NCBI RefSeq assembly: GCF_024199795.1
Contig: NZ_JANADK010000001.1
Span: 2,356,001 to 2,420,000, forward strand
Reading direction: 5' to 3'
Source: Bradyrhizobium sp. CCGB01
GTDB taxonomy: Bacteria; Pseudomonadota; Alphaproteobacteria; Rhizobiales; Xanthobacteraceae
Length of the DNA stretch: 64,000 nt
Shown here: one piece after another, positions 20,426 through 26,999 of the stretch
How positions within the stretch are numbered: position 1 is the first letter of the stretch
How the letters are laid out: each line of letters opens with the position of its first letter
The notes under the pieces: generated by a model
Databases searched by the model: none
What the model was told of the DNA's origin: nothing
Seen by the model: only the letters and a program-made list of their open reading frames with translations
Made by a program: the position numbers and the translations under genes

Positions 20426-20632
20426 ATGACCAACAGCAATTTCTGGGTGATCGGCGGCGAGTTCGGTTCGATGAACTTCCACAAGCTCGTGGAAGGCTCT
20501 GCCCAGGTCAAAGGCCCCTTCAAGTCCCGCAAGGAAGCCGAGGACTGCTGGAGGGAAGTGTCGGAAGAGAGCCGCCACAAGGCCGGCGTCCGCTTCTCGA
20601 TCGTGGAAGAGCCGTCGCGGGTCTCGGCCTGA
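20426..20632 (+). CDS. DUF4170 small protein
   Basis: 68 aa with a good ribosome site (GAGAGGAG). The sequence opening NFWVIGGEFGSMNFHKLVEG and the following GPFKSRKEAEDCWREVS are typical of DUF4170, small alphaproteobacterial proteins of unknown function. It lies 28 bases after aceA in the same direction and before a terminator-like hairpin, so it is probably co-transcribed with isocitrate lyase. Confidence 0.8.
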   Translation: MTNSNFWVIGGEFGSMNFHKLVEGSAQVKGPFKSRKEAEDCWREVSEESRHKAGVRFSIVEEPSRVSA

Positions 20633-20680
20633 CGCCCGGCCGCCGACCTAAAATCTAAGAAGACGTCCAAGGACGGAGGG

Positions 20681-20719
20681 TCCCATCCGGCGCAAGCCGG
20701 GTGGGATCGTCTGTTTTTG
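20681..20719 (+). terminator. Terminator after aceA-DUF4170
   Basis: Stem TCCCATCCGGC / GCCGGGTGGGA with a GCAA loop, followed by TCGTCTGTTTTTGG. Small mismatch in the stem; the T-run is interrupted but present. Placed about 48 bases after the DUF4170 stop. Confidence 0.75.
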
Positions 20720-20827
20720 GCACAGGCGAACCGGTTGTGGGCGGCGTAAGCCTCTGGAATTGTGGACCCTTTGCGGAGGGTGTGGTTGCTGATAGGTTAA
20801 TGGCGGCAAGTGAGGACGAGGCCGACA

Positions 20828-21382
20828 ATGTCAGAGCCCGAGACCAGCGGGACCCAGCCCAGCCAGCCGCGCCCGGTGCGGCTGCGCGATGCTCTGCTGC
20901 GCGCACGGATCGAGGCCGCCGACCGGACCGGCGTGGTCGTCGATTTGCGCGATGCGGAGCTGGCGCGGCTGGAGATCCTCAACGACGCGCTCGATCCCCT
21001 GTTCGCGCAGGTGCCCGACCAGATCGACCTGTTCGACCGCGGCATCAGCCAGGGCGATACGCCGAGACTCTGGATCGATGTCGTCGCGCACATCATGATG
21101 GGGCGCGACAAGCGGCAGTACCGCTTCGTTCAGGACACCCGCTTCGGCCGCATCGTGCTCGCCGAATCGCACGACACCGCCGTGATCGTCGAAGCCGTGA
21201 CGGACTACGTCGCCCGCCGCATGATCGAGCGCGAGCATGCCATGGTGGTGTTGCCCGAGCCGAAGCCCGAGGTCGCCCCGCCGCCGCGCCGTTCGCGGGT
21301 ATGGCCGTTCGTGTTCGGGTTCGTGCTCGGTGCCGCCGCGCTGTTCGGCATCGCCGTGGTTGCGGCCCTGCGGAGCTGGTGA
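20828..21382 (+). CDS. Conserved hypothetical protein with C-terminal membrane anchor
   Basis: 184 aa from ATG 20828 (AGGACGAGG upstream; a GTG 18 bases earlier is also possible). The cytoplasmic part is Arg/Asp-rich with no named domain (RLRDALLRARIEAADRTGVVVDLRDAELARLEIL). One C-terminal membrane helix (VWPFVFGFVLGAAALFGIAVV) ends the protein, so it is probably tail-anchored with its bulk in the cytoplasm. Convergent with the phosphoesterase gene. Function unknown. Confidence 0.7.
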   Translation: MSEPETSGTQPSQPRPVRLRDALLRARIEAADRTGVVVDLRDAELARLEILNDALDPLFAQVPDQIDLFDRGISQGDTPRLWIDVVAHIMMGRDKRQYRFVQDTRFGRIVLAESHDTAVIVEAVTDYVARRMIEREHAMVVLPEPKPEVAPPPRRSRVWPFVFGFVLGAAALFGIAVVAALRSW

Positions 21383-21401
21383 CGGTTTTTCCGTTGGTGA
21401 A

Positions 21402-22298
21402 CTAAATCAGCCGTGCCTGCTTGATCTGCCGGATCTGAAATCCGGACCCGAGGCCCCGCACCGTCTGCTCGCAGCGCCAGCCGGCATTGTCCTTCTCGAT
21501 CGTGAACAGGTTATACGCGGCCGCCGGGTAGCGCCCGTGGGCGAGCGCGGAGGCCGACGGCACGCCGATCGCGGGGATGTTGCCGTTGGGGCCCTCGAAC
21601 CACATCGTCGAATGAATGTGGTCGTGCCCGTGCAGGATCAGCTCGACGCCGTGGCGCCTGATCAGTGCCAGCAGCGCGGCCGCGTCGGTCATCCGCTTCT
21701 GGCGCGTGCCGGACTTCAGGGGATGATGCACCAGCAGCACGCGGAAGACGTCCTCGGCTGCGAGGCGGTCGAGGACCGCTTCGAGGGCTGCGAGCTGATC
21801 GCGGCCGAGCGTGCCCGTCGCCATCAGCGGCAGGGTCGGCACCGCCGTGGACAGGCTGATCAGCGCGAGCGGCCCGCGCCGGCGCACGCCGGGAAAGCCG
21901 ATGCGGCCGTCGTCGCCCGCAAGATAGGGTGCAAAGGTCTCGCCGAAGCGGTGAGAGGTGGCGCGCACATAGGCGTCGTGATTGCCGGGAATGGTGGTGA
22001 CGCGGTCGGGCGGACCGACGCCGTCGAGCCAGGCGCGCGCCGGCGCGAACTCCGCCTCCAGCGCCAGATTGACGAGATCTCCCGTGACCGCGATGTGGTC
22101 GGGCGTCTGCGCGTGGACATCGGCAACCAGCGCGTCGAGCACCTCGCGGCGCTGGTACTTGTGGCGGTTGCGCGTCCAGTTGACATAGCCGAGAGCGCGC
22201 TTGCCCGCGAGCTCGATCAGCCGCGGCTTCGGCATTGGCGGCAGATGCGGGTCGGACAGGTGGGCGAGCGTGTAGGGAGCCAACGTGTGGTGAGTCAT
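21402..22298 (-). CDS. Calcineurin-like metallophosphoesterase
   Basis: 298 aa with all five motifs of the family in order: SDPH (residues 15-18), GDLVN (about 73-77), GNHDA (about 104-108), VHHP (about 194-197) and HGHDH (about 222-226). These bind two metal ions and cleave phosphomonoesters or diesters; the substrate is not predictable, though cAMP-phosphodiesterase-like members are similar. Cytoplasmic, no signal peptide. Monocistronic and divergent from the Nudix gene. Confidence 0.88.
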   Translation of the reverse strand: MTHHTLAPYTLAHLSDPHLPPMPKPRLIELAGKRALGYVNWTRNRHKYQRREVLDALVADVHAQTPDHIAVTGDLVNLALEAEFAPARAWLDGVGPPDRVTTIPGNHDAYVRATSHRFGETFAPYLAGDDGRIGFPGVRRRGPLALISLSTAVPTLPLMATGTLGRDQLAALEAVLDRLAAEDVFRVLLVHHPLKSGTRQKRMTDAAALLALIRRHGVELILHGHDHIHSTMWFEGPNGNIPAIGVPSASALAHGRYPAAAYNLFTIEKDNAGWRCEQTVRGLGSGFQIRQIKQARLI

Positions 22299-22378
22299 GG
22301 CGCGCGATTGCCTCGCTATTCGTCCGCTGTAATGGCAAGGTCGCGGGCACTGTGCAAGCGGGGCCCGGACCGGGGCCT

Positions 22379-22429
22379 GTTGGGAATTTTCTTGGGAGTT
22401 TTCTCGGGAGTTTGTTTGGGAGCCTGATG
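22379..22429 (+). repeat. 12-bp tandem repeat immediately before the Nudix start
   Basis: Four to five degenerate copies of GGGAGTTTTCTT-type units (consensus GGG-A-rich-TTT-CT). In the frame of the Nudix gene they would encode GNFLGSFLGSLFGSLMG, a glycine-zipper-like string. A GTG at 22352 is in frame, so the repeat might be translated as an N-terminal extension. Confidence 0.55.
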
Positions 22430-22918
22430 GGGGATCGTCTGAACGGTATCCGACGGAAATTCGAGCCGCTGCTGCGGCGGATCTTTCACGCCTATTTCCT
22501 GCTGGTCCGCGGCATGACGCTCGGCGTCCGCGCCGTGGTGCTGGATTCCGAGAACCGGGTGTTCCTGGTCAGGCACAGCTACATCGCCGGCTGGTATCTG
22601 CCCGGCGGCGGCGTCGATCTCGGCGAGACCATGGAGCAGGCGATGCGGCGCGAGCTCAAGGAGGAGGGCGATATCGATCTCACGGGTGATGCCGTGCTGC
22701 ACGGTATCTTCCTCAACAACCACGTCTCCCGCCGCGACCACGTCGCGGTCTACGTCGTCAGGCAGTTCAGGCAGGATCGCCTGCCCGCGCCCAACCACGA
22801 GATCGTCGAATGCGGCTTCTTCGCGATCACGGCGCTGCCCGAGGGCACCACGCACGGGACGCGGCAACGGCTCGCGGAAGTGCTTGACGGCAAGCCGCCG
22901 ACCGCGACGTGGCGCTGA
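22427..22918 (+). CDS. Nudix hydrolase
   Basis: 163 aa from ATG 22427 (GGGAG upstream; an in-frame GTG at 22352 is an alternative). The complete Nudix box GX5EX7REUXEEXGU is present (GGVDLGETMEQAMRRELKEEGDI region), with the LPGG strand before it. It hydrolyses a nucleoside-diphosphate-linked substrate using Mg2+; the substrate is not predictable. The N-terminal helix (IRRKFEPLLRRIFHAYFLLVRG) is amphipathic. Convergent with the DUF2304 gene, 20 bases apart. Confidence 0.85.
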   Translation: MGDRLNGIRRKFEPLLRRIFHAYFLLVRGMTLGVRAVVLDSENRVFLVRHSYIAGWYLPGGGVDLGETMEQAMRRELKEEGDIDLTGDAVLHGIFLNNHVSRRDHVAVYVVRQFRQDRLPAPNHEIVECGFFAITALPEGTTHGTRQRLAEVLDGKPPTATWR

Positions 22919-22938
22919 AGAAATTCGGCGTTGAGCAC

Positions 22939-23316
22939 TCAGCCGCCGTTCTGGCCGCTCTCCTTAGCCTTCATCTCCAGCGCCATCAGGCTCTGCTCCT
23001 GGATCAGCGCGCAGTTCTGCCGCTCCAGCCGGTGCAGTCGCGCCGTCATGTTGTGCATGAAGGCGAACACCACCAGGAACAGCGCGCCGAACATCACGAC
23101 GAACGGAAACACGACACCGGTCAGGTGGCTGACGAGATAGGCCAGCGTCGGAAACAGCGCGAAGCCCGCGGGGATGATCGCCACCATGGACAGCATCAGG
23201 AAGTCATAGAGATCGAACTTGCCTTGCAGCGTCTTGCGCAGCAGCACCAGCATGTAGATCAGCGCAAAGGCCGAGATGACGACGACCGTCTCTGGACTCG
23301 GAAGGGCATCTGTCAC
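22939..23316 (-). CDS. DUF2304 small membrane protein
   Basis: 125 aa from a GTG at 23316 that has GAGGA seven bases upstream; a TTG at 23358 would give 139 aa. Three membrane segments (PETVVVISAFALIYMLVLL; FLMLSMVAIIPAGFALFPTLAYL; GVVFPFVVMFGALFLVVFAFM) are followed by a short helix with coiled-coil character. DUF2304 proteins usually lie next to polyprenyl-phosphate GT2 genes, as here (the GT2 gene is 64 bases upstream, same strand), and probably help the lipid-linked sugar step. Confidence 0.75.
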   Translation of the reverse strand: MTDALPSPETVVVISAFALIYMLVLLRKTLQGKFDLYDFLMLSMVAIIPAGFALFPTLAYLVSHLTGVVFPFVVMFGALFLVVFAFMHNMTARLHRLERQNCALIQEQSLMALEMKAKESGQNGG

Positions 23317-23380
23317 GGCTGCGTCCTCAAAATGTTTGGCGCTGTGATGGGAGTGCAAATCGGAGGGGAGCTGCCCGGCG

Positions 23381-24172
23381 TCATCGCGATCTCACGAGAC
23401 GCGCGAGCAGGATATAGCCGAGGACGCGGATCATGTAGCTCGCCGACTTCAATCCATCGATCGAGCTGGCGCCGGTCTCCCGCGCCCGCATCTCCACGGG
23501 AACCTCTTTGACCGTCAGTCCCGCGCGCATCGCCCAGGCCAGCGAGATCGGCTCCGGAAAATCCGTCGGATAGGCTTTTGCGAAGAAGGCGATGGCGGAA
23601 CGATCCATCAGCCGCATGCCGCTGGTCGGATCGGTGATGCGGCCGCCGCCGCTGAACAGACCGTTGAGCGCAAGCACGATCATCCTGATGCCGGCGCGCC
23701 GCATCCGCGTCGAGCAGAAGCCGGCATGGTCGATGAAGCGGCTTCCGATGGTGATGTTGGTCGGGTCCTTGCGATGGGCGTCCAGCAGCGTCTCGATGGC
23801 GCGCGGATCATGCTGGCCGTCGCCGTCGATCTGGATGCAGAAATCGAAATCCTGACGCGCCGCGTATTTGATGCCGGTCTGCACGGCGCCGCCGATGCCG
23901 AGATTCTGCGCGAGGCGGGCGACCGGCGAGCGGCGGCTTGCCACCGCGGACGTCGCGTCAGACGAGCCGTCGTCGACAACCAGGGTGTGGTAGCCGCAGC
24001 CGGTTGCCGCGATCTCGCTCAGCAGACCGCCGACCGAGGCCTCCTCGTTGAAGCAGGGAATGATGAGCAGGATCCGTGCCGCAGCGGCCGGCGGTGCGGC
24101 GGCACCGTCCCGGTACGTGTCGGCCGAAGCCAAGTCCGTATTTATACCCGTACCCAAGCCCATGTCGGCCAC
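23381..24172 (-). CDS. GT2 glycosyltransferase (polyprenyl-phosphate sugar transferase type)
   Basis: 263 aa from GTG 24172, which has AGGAGG ten bases upstream; the ATG three codons later is the alternative. GT-A fold with IPCFNEEASV, VVDDGSSD and the metal motif DGDGQHDP; no C-terminal membrane segments, so of the short DPM1-like form. It would transfer a sugar from a nucleotide donor to a polyprenyl phosphate. It forms a pair with the DUF2304 gene and is divergent from a multi-pass membrane protein that might use the product. Confidence 0.82.
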   Translation of the reverse strand: MADMGLGTGINTDLASADTYRDGAAAPPAAAARILLIIPCFNEEASVGGLLSEIAATGCGYHTLVVDDGSSDATSAVASRRSPVARLAQNLGIGGAVQTGIKYAARQDFDFCIQIDGDGQHDPRAIETLLDAHRKDPTNITIGSRFIDHAGFCSTRMRRAGIRMIVLALNGLFSGGGRITDPTSGMRLMDRSAIAFFAKAYPTDFPEPISLAWAMRAGLTVKEVPVEMRARETGASSIDGLKSASYMIRVLGYILLARLVRSR

Positions 24173-24270
24173 GTCTGCCTCACCTCCTGACTGCCCGCCT
24201 TTGCTATACTTGCCGAGGCTTTTCCTGTACAGGCAGCGGGCCATTTCAAGCTGCGGGGGCGGCCCGGCGA

Positions 24271-25443
24271 ATGCCGATCAGAGCTGTTAAAGTATTTTTT
24301 TCAATTGTGTTTCTGGCAATTCTGGCCAGCAACATCAGGCTGATCTCGCATTGGAACGAGAGCCGCGGCGTCTATGACGACATCTGCTATCTCAGGCAGG
24401 CGCATCTGTTCCAGCGCTTCGGCTGGCAAGGGCTCGACACCAGCCTCGCCCGTGAAACCGACGGCTATCTCGCGGCCAAGCTGCGCAGCATCGATTTTCC
24501 GAACTGGAACGAACCGACGCGGGCACCCTGCCACACCCAGACTGCCGACGGCAGCAAATGGGTGATGACGCCGCCGCCGGGCACGGGCTTCGTGCTGGCG
24601 CTGTTCCCGGAGGGGTTCCAGGTCATTCCGCTCTATATGGCGGCGAATTTCATCATCGCGGCCGTTGCGCTGTACGGGCTGTGGCGCGCGCGGGAGCCGT
24701 TGTCGTTGACATCAGCCGCGTTGTTCGGCGCGCTCTCGATCTACTTCATGATCAATCCGACCAAGGCGAGCTATTCGATGGCGCCGACCATTGTCGTCTG
24801 CGCCCTCGCAGGTCTGCTTACCGCGCGGCTGTTCGTCGACGAGGGGAGGCGCCGCGTGCTGATGGTCGCGGCCATCGGCGTCCTGCTCGGCCTGTCCGCG
24901 AGCTTCCGGATCGCGAACGTCGTTCTGTCGGCCGGCTATTTCCTGTTCTTCGGATTGTCGTTCCTGATCTGGCGTAACCGCGAGACGTTCGTGTCGGGCC
25001 TCGTGCTTGGCCTTTCGTCCCTCGTCGGGCTGTTGCCGGTGTTTGTGGCGAACCTGGTCAATTCGGGCCATCCGCTGGTCTCGGCCTATGGCGGTCAGGA
25101 TACTGCGCCGCCGAGCCTCGACCCCGCCGTGCTGCTGGCCTATCTCCGCGACACCCAGTTCCCGCTGATCGTGATCGCCTGCGTCGGGACCGCGCTATTG
25201 TGGCGCTTCGCTGGCGATGATGGCGTCCGCAAACTCGCGTTGCTGGTGGCAAGCAATCTCGCGCTGAATCTGGCGTTCTTTGCCACGCATCCGGTCTTCA
25301 CGCAGTATTACGTCATCCCGGCCCTGATGCTGTCGCTCTGGACGCTGCTGTTCGCGGCCGTCCTCAGCCGCGGCCCGGCACGGGAGTTTATCGCCCACGA
25401 GCCCGATGGACCGCGGCGCGCCGAGATGTTATCCCGCGTCTGA
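24271..25443 (+). CDS. Multi-pass membrane protein, GT-C-like
   Basis: 390 aa from ATG 24271. An N-terminal membrane segment is followed by a soluble loop with YDDICYLRQAHLFQRFGWQGLDTS, then eight to nine further membrane segments. The acidic pair after the first helix and the overall topology resemble GT-C glycosyltransferases (PMT/ArnT type), but no family motif is decisive. The sugar-lipid genes divergent from it support a role in cell-surface glycosylation. No close relative named. Confidence 0.55.
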   Translation: MPIRAVKVFFSIVFLAILASNIRLISHWNESRGVYDDICYLRQAHLFQRFGWQGLDTSLARETDGYLAAKLRSIDFPNWNEPTRAPCHTQTADGSKWVMTPPPGTGFVLALFPEGFQVIPLYMAANFIIAAVALYGLWRAREPLSLTSAALFGALSIYFMINPTKASYSMAPTIVVCALAGLLTARLFVDEGRRRVLMVAAIGVLLGLSASFRIANVVLSAGYFLFFGLSFLIWRNRETFVSGLVLGLSSLVGLLPVFVANLVNSGHPLVSAYGGQDTAPPSLDPAVLLAYLRDTQFPLIVIACVGTALLWRFAGDDGVRKLALLVASNLALNLAFFATHPVFTQYYVIPALMLSLWTLLFAAVLSRGPAREFIAHEPDGPRRAEMLSRV

Positions 25444-25502
25444 CATTGACGCGTTTTCCTGACGCGAACCGGGGCCCAATTCGCTCGAAGACGCATGCTG
25501 CC

Positions 25503-26021
25503 ATGACCGATCTCTCGCTCACCATCCTTCCTGAAGCTGCCGGCGACGCCCAGGCGATCGAGCGGCTGCACGAACGCACCTTCGGCCCCGGCCGCTTCGT
25601 GCTCAGCGCCTACCGCATCCGTGAGCACGTCGACCATCTGCTCGAACTGTCCTTCACCGCCCGCATCGGCACGCTCCTGGTCGGCTCTGTCCGGCAGTTG
25701 CCAATCCTGGTCGGCGAGACGCCGGCGCTGCTGCTCGGACCGCTCACCGTCGAGCCGCCGTTCCGCGACCGCGGCATCGGCCGTCTCCTGATGGAGCGCG
25801 CGCTGAAGGACGCGAAGGAGAAAGGTCACCGCCTGGTGCTGCTGGTCGGCGACGAGCCCTATTACAGCCGCATCGGATTCAAGCAGGTCACCAAGGGCCG
25901 CATCACCATGCCGGGCCCGGTCGACGCCGCGCGCGTCCTGGTGTTCGAGCTCGTCGACGGCGCCTTCGAGGGCGTGTCGGGACAGGTCGGTCCGGACTGG
26001 AGCAAGGCGCGGGCAGGGTAG
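25503..26021 (+). CDS. GNAT N-acetyltransferase
   Basis: 172 aa from ATG 25503. GNAT motif A is seen in LLLGPLTVEPPFRDRGIGRLLM (acetyl-CoA P-loop RDRGIG), and the C-terminal YYSRIGFKQV is the usual end of the fold. Similar to the YhbS-type N-acetyltransferase group. Substrate unknown. Followed 29 bases later by a second, unrelated GNAT gene, so the two may be expressed together. Confidence 0.82.
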   Translation: MTDLSLTILPEAAGDAQAIERLHERTFGPGRFVLSAYRIREHVDHLLELSFTARIGTLLVGSVRQLPILVGETPALLLGPLTVEPPFRDRGIGRLLMERALKDAKEKGHRLVLLVGDEPYYSRIGFKQVTKGRITMPGPVDAARVLVFELVDGAFEGVSGQVGPDWSKARAG

Positions 26022-26050
26022 CTACGACACTCTCTTATGGAGTTTCGACG

Positions 26051-26530
26051 ATGCAGGTGCGTCCCGCTGAGGCCGGTGAGATCGATCATCTCGCGCAGCT
26101 GTGGCACGACACCTGGCATGGATCGCATGCCTCGCTTGCGCCGCCCGAGCTGGTCCGCCTCCGCACCCTCCCGAATTTTCGCGATCGGCTCGCGGTCATG
26201 CTTCCCAACATCAGCGTCGTCGGCCCGGCCGGCACGCCTTTGGGCTTCTGCGCCATCAGGGGCGACGAATTGTACCAGCTCTTCGTGTCGTTCGAGGCGC
26301 ACGGCGCGGGTGTGGCTGCTGCACTGATCGCCGACGCCGAGGCCCGGCTCGCCGCGCGCGGTGTGGAGCTGGCGTGGCTCGCATGTGCGGTCGGCAATGC
26401 GCGCGCTGCGCGGTTCTACGAAAAGAGCGGCTGGCGCAACGCCGGCAGGTTCGTGATGTTTTCGGAGACGTCGAACGGGCCTTTCCCCAAAGACCAATGG
26501 CGCTTCGAGAAGCGGCTGGGAGCCCCGTAA
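26051..26530 (+). CDS. GNAT N-acetyltransferase
   Basis: 159 aa with TATGGAG upstream of ATG 26051. Motif A is slightly divergent (LFVSFEAHGAGVAAALI in place of a QxxGxG/A pattern), and ARAARFYEKSGWRNAGR gives motif B. Substrate unknown. It differs from the preceding acetyltransferase and does not look like a duplicate of it. Confidence 0.8.
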   Translation: MQVRPAEAGEIDHLAQLWHDTWHGSHASLAPPELVRLRTLPNFRDRLAVMLPNISVVGPAGTPLGFCAIRGDELYQLFVSFEAHGAGVAAALIADAEARLAARGVELAWLACAVGNARAARFYEKSGWRNAGRFVMFSETSNGPFPKDQWRFEKRLGAP

Positions 26531-26638
26531 GACGCGAGAATTTCCCCAACGTCGCGAGCTGATCCTGGCATCCCATTTGCTGAGCCTGCAAGAAACCGCA
26601 GCCCCGCAATTGGGTCTGTCCCAGATTGAGGCGATAAC

Positions 26639-26890
26639 ATGCAACCGACGTTCCGTTCCGACGCAGCTGCGTCCCTTCACCTCCATGCGCTCATCTCCGA
26701 CCTGCGCTGGCGTATCCAGATGCTCGAGGCCGATATCCGGGACGAGGAACGCAAGGCCGGAAATGCCGATCCCGGCAGCGAAACCTATCCCATGCTTGCT
26801 TTGTCGCTGCGGGCCCGGCTGGACAATCTGCGCGCCTCGACCGCGATGCTGGAGCGGCGGTCGGAACATCCGTCCGCACGCGCGGCCTGA
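26639..26890 (+). CDS. Small conserved hypothetical protein (83 aa)
   Basis: 83 aa. Mostly helical with coiled-coil character (ALISDLRWRIQMLEADIRDEERKAG and LRARLDNLRASTAMLERR). No known domain. The frame and codon use suit a real gene, but there is only a weak ribosome site (GAGGCGATAAC before the ATG). Function unknown. Confidence 0.5.
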   Translation: MQPTFRSDAAASLHLHALISDLRWRIQMLEADIRDEERKAGNADPGSETYPMLALSLRARLDNLRASTAMLERRSEHPSARAA

Positions 26891-26947
26891 GCGGCTTCGA
26901 CACGCTGGCACTGCGACGCGCCGAAGACGCGTCGGTCGCAACTGCAC

Positions 26948-26979
26948 CTGCAGCCGGGGCCCTTGGGCCCCGACTGCAG
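26948..26979. terminator. Bidirectional hairpin between convergent genes
   Basis: Stem CTGCAG-C-CGGGGCCC / GGGCCCCG-A-CTGCAG with a two-base TT loop and one mismatch. It sits between the ends of the 83-aa gene and the TonB receptor gene. No T-run on either side, so it may act as a transcript 3'-end stabiliser or Rho-assisted stop rather than a classical terminator. Confidence 0.5.
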
Positions 26980-26999
26980 CCAAAGCCGGAACTTCAAGC

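Noticed and set aside
18679..20670. 663-aa open frame antisense to aceA
   Set aside because: Shadow of a strongly coding high-GC gene. Composition is Leu/Asp/Val/Arg-rich without motifs, and the plus strand encodes isocitrate lyase.
24224..24233. CCTGTACAGG perfect palindrome between divergent glycosyl genes
   Set aside because: Ten bases only and no matching family consensus; chance occurrence is likely in 64 kb.
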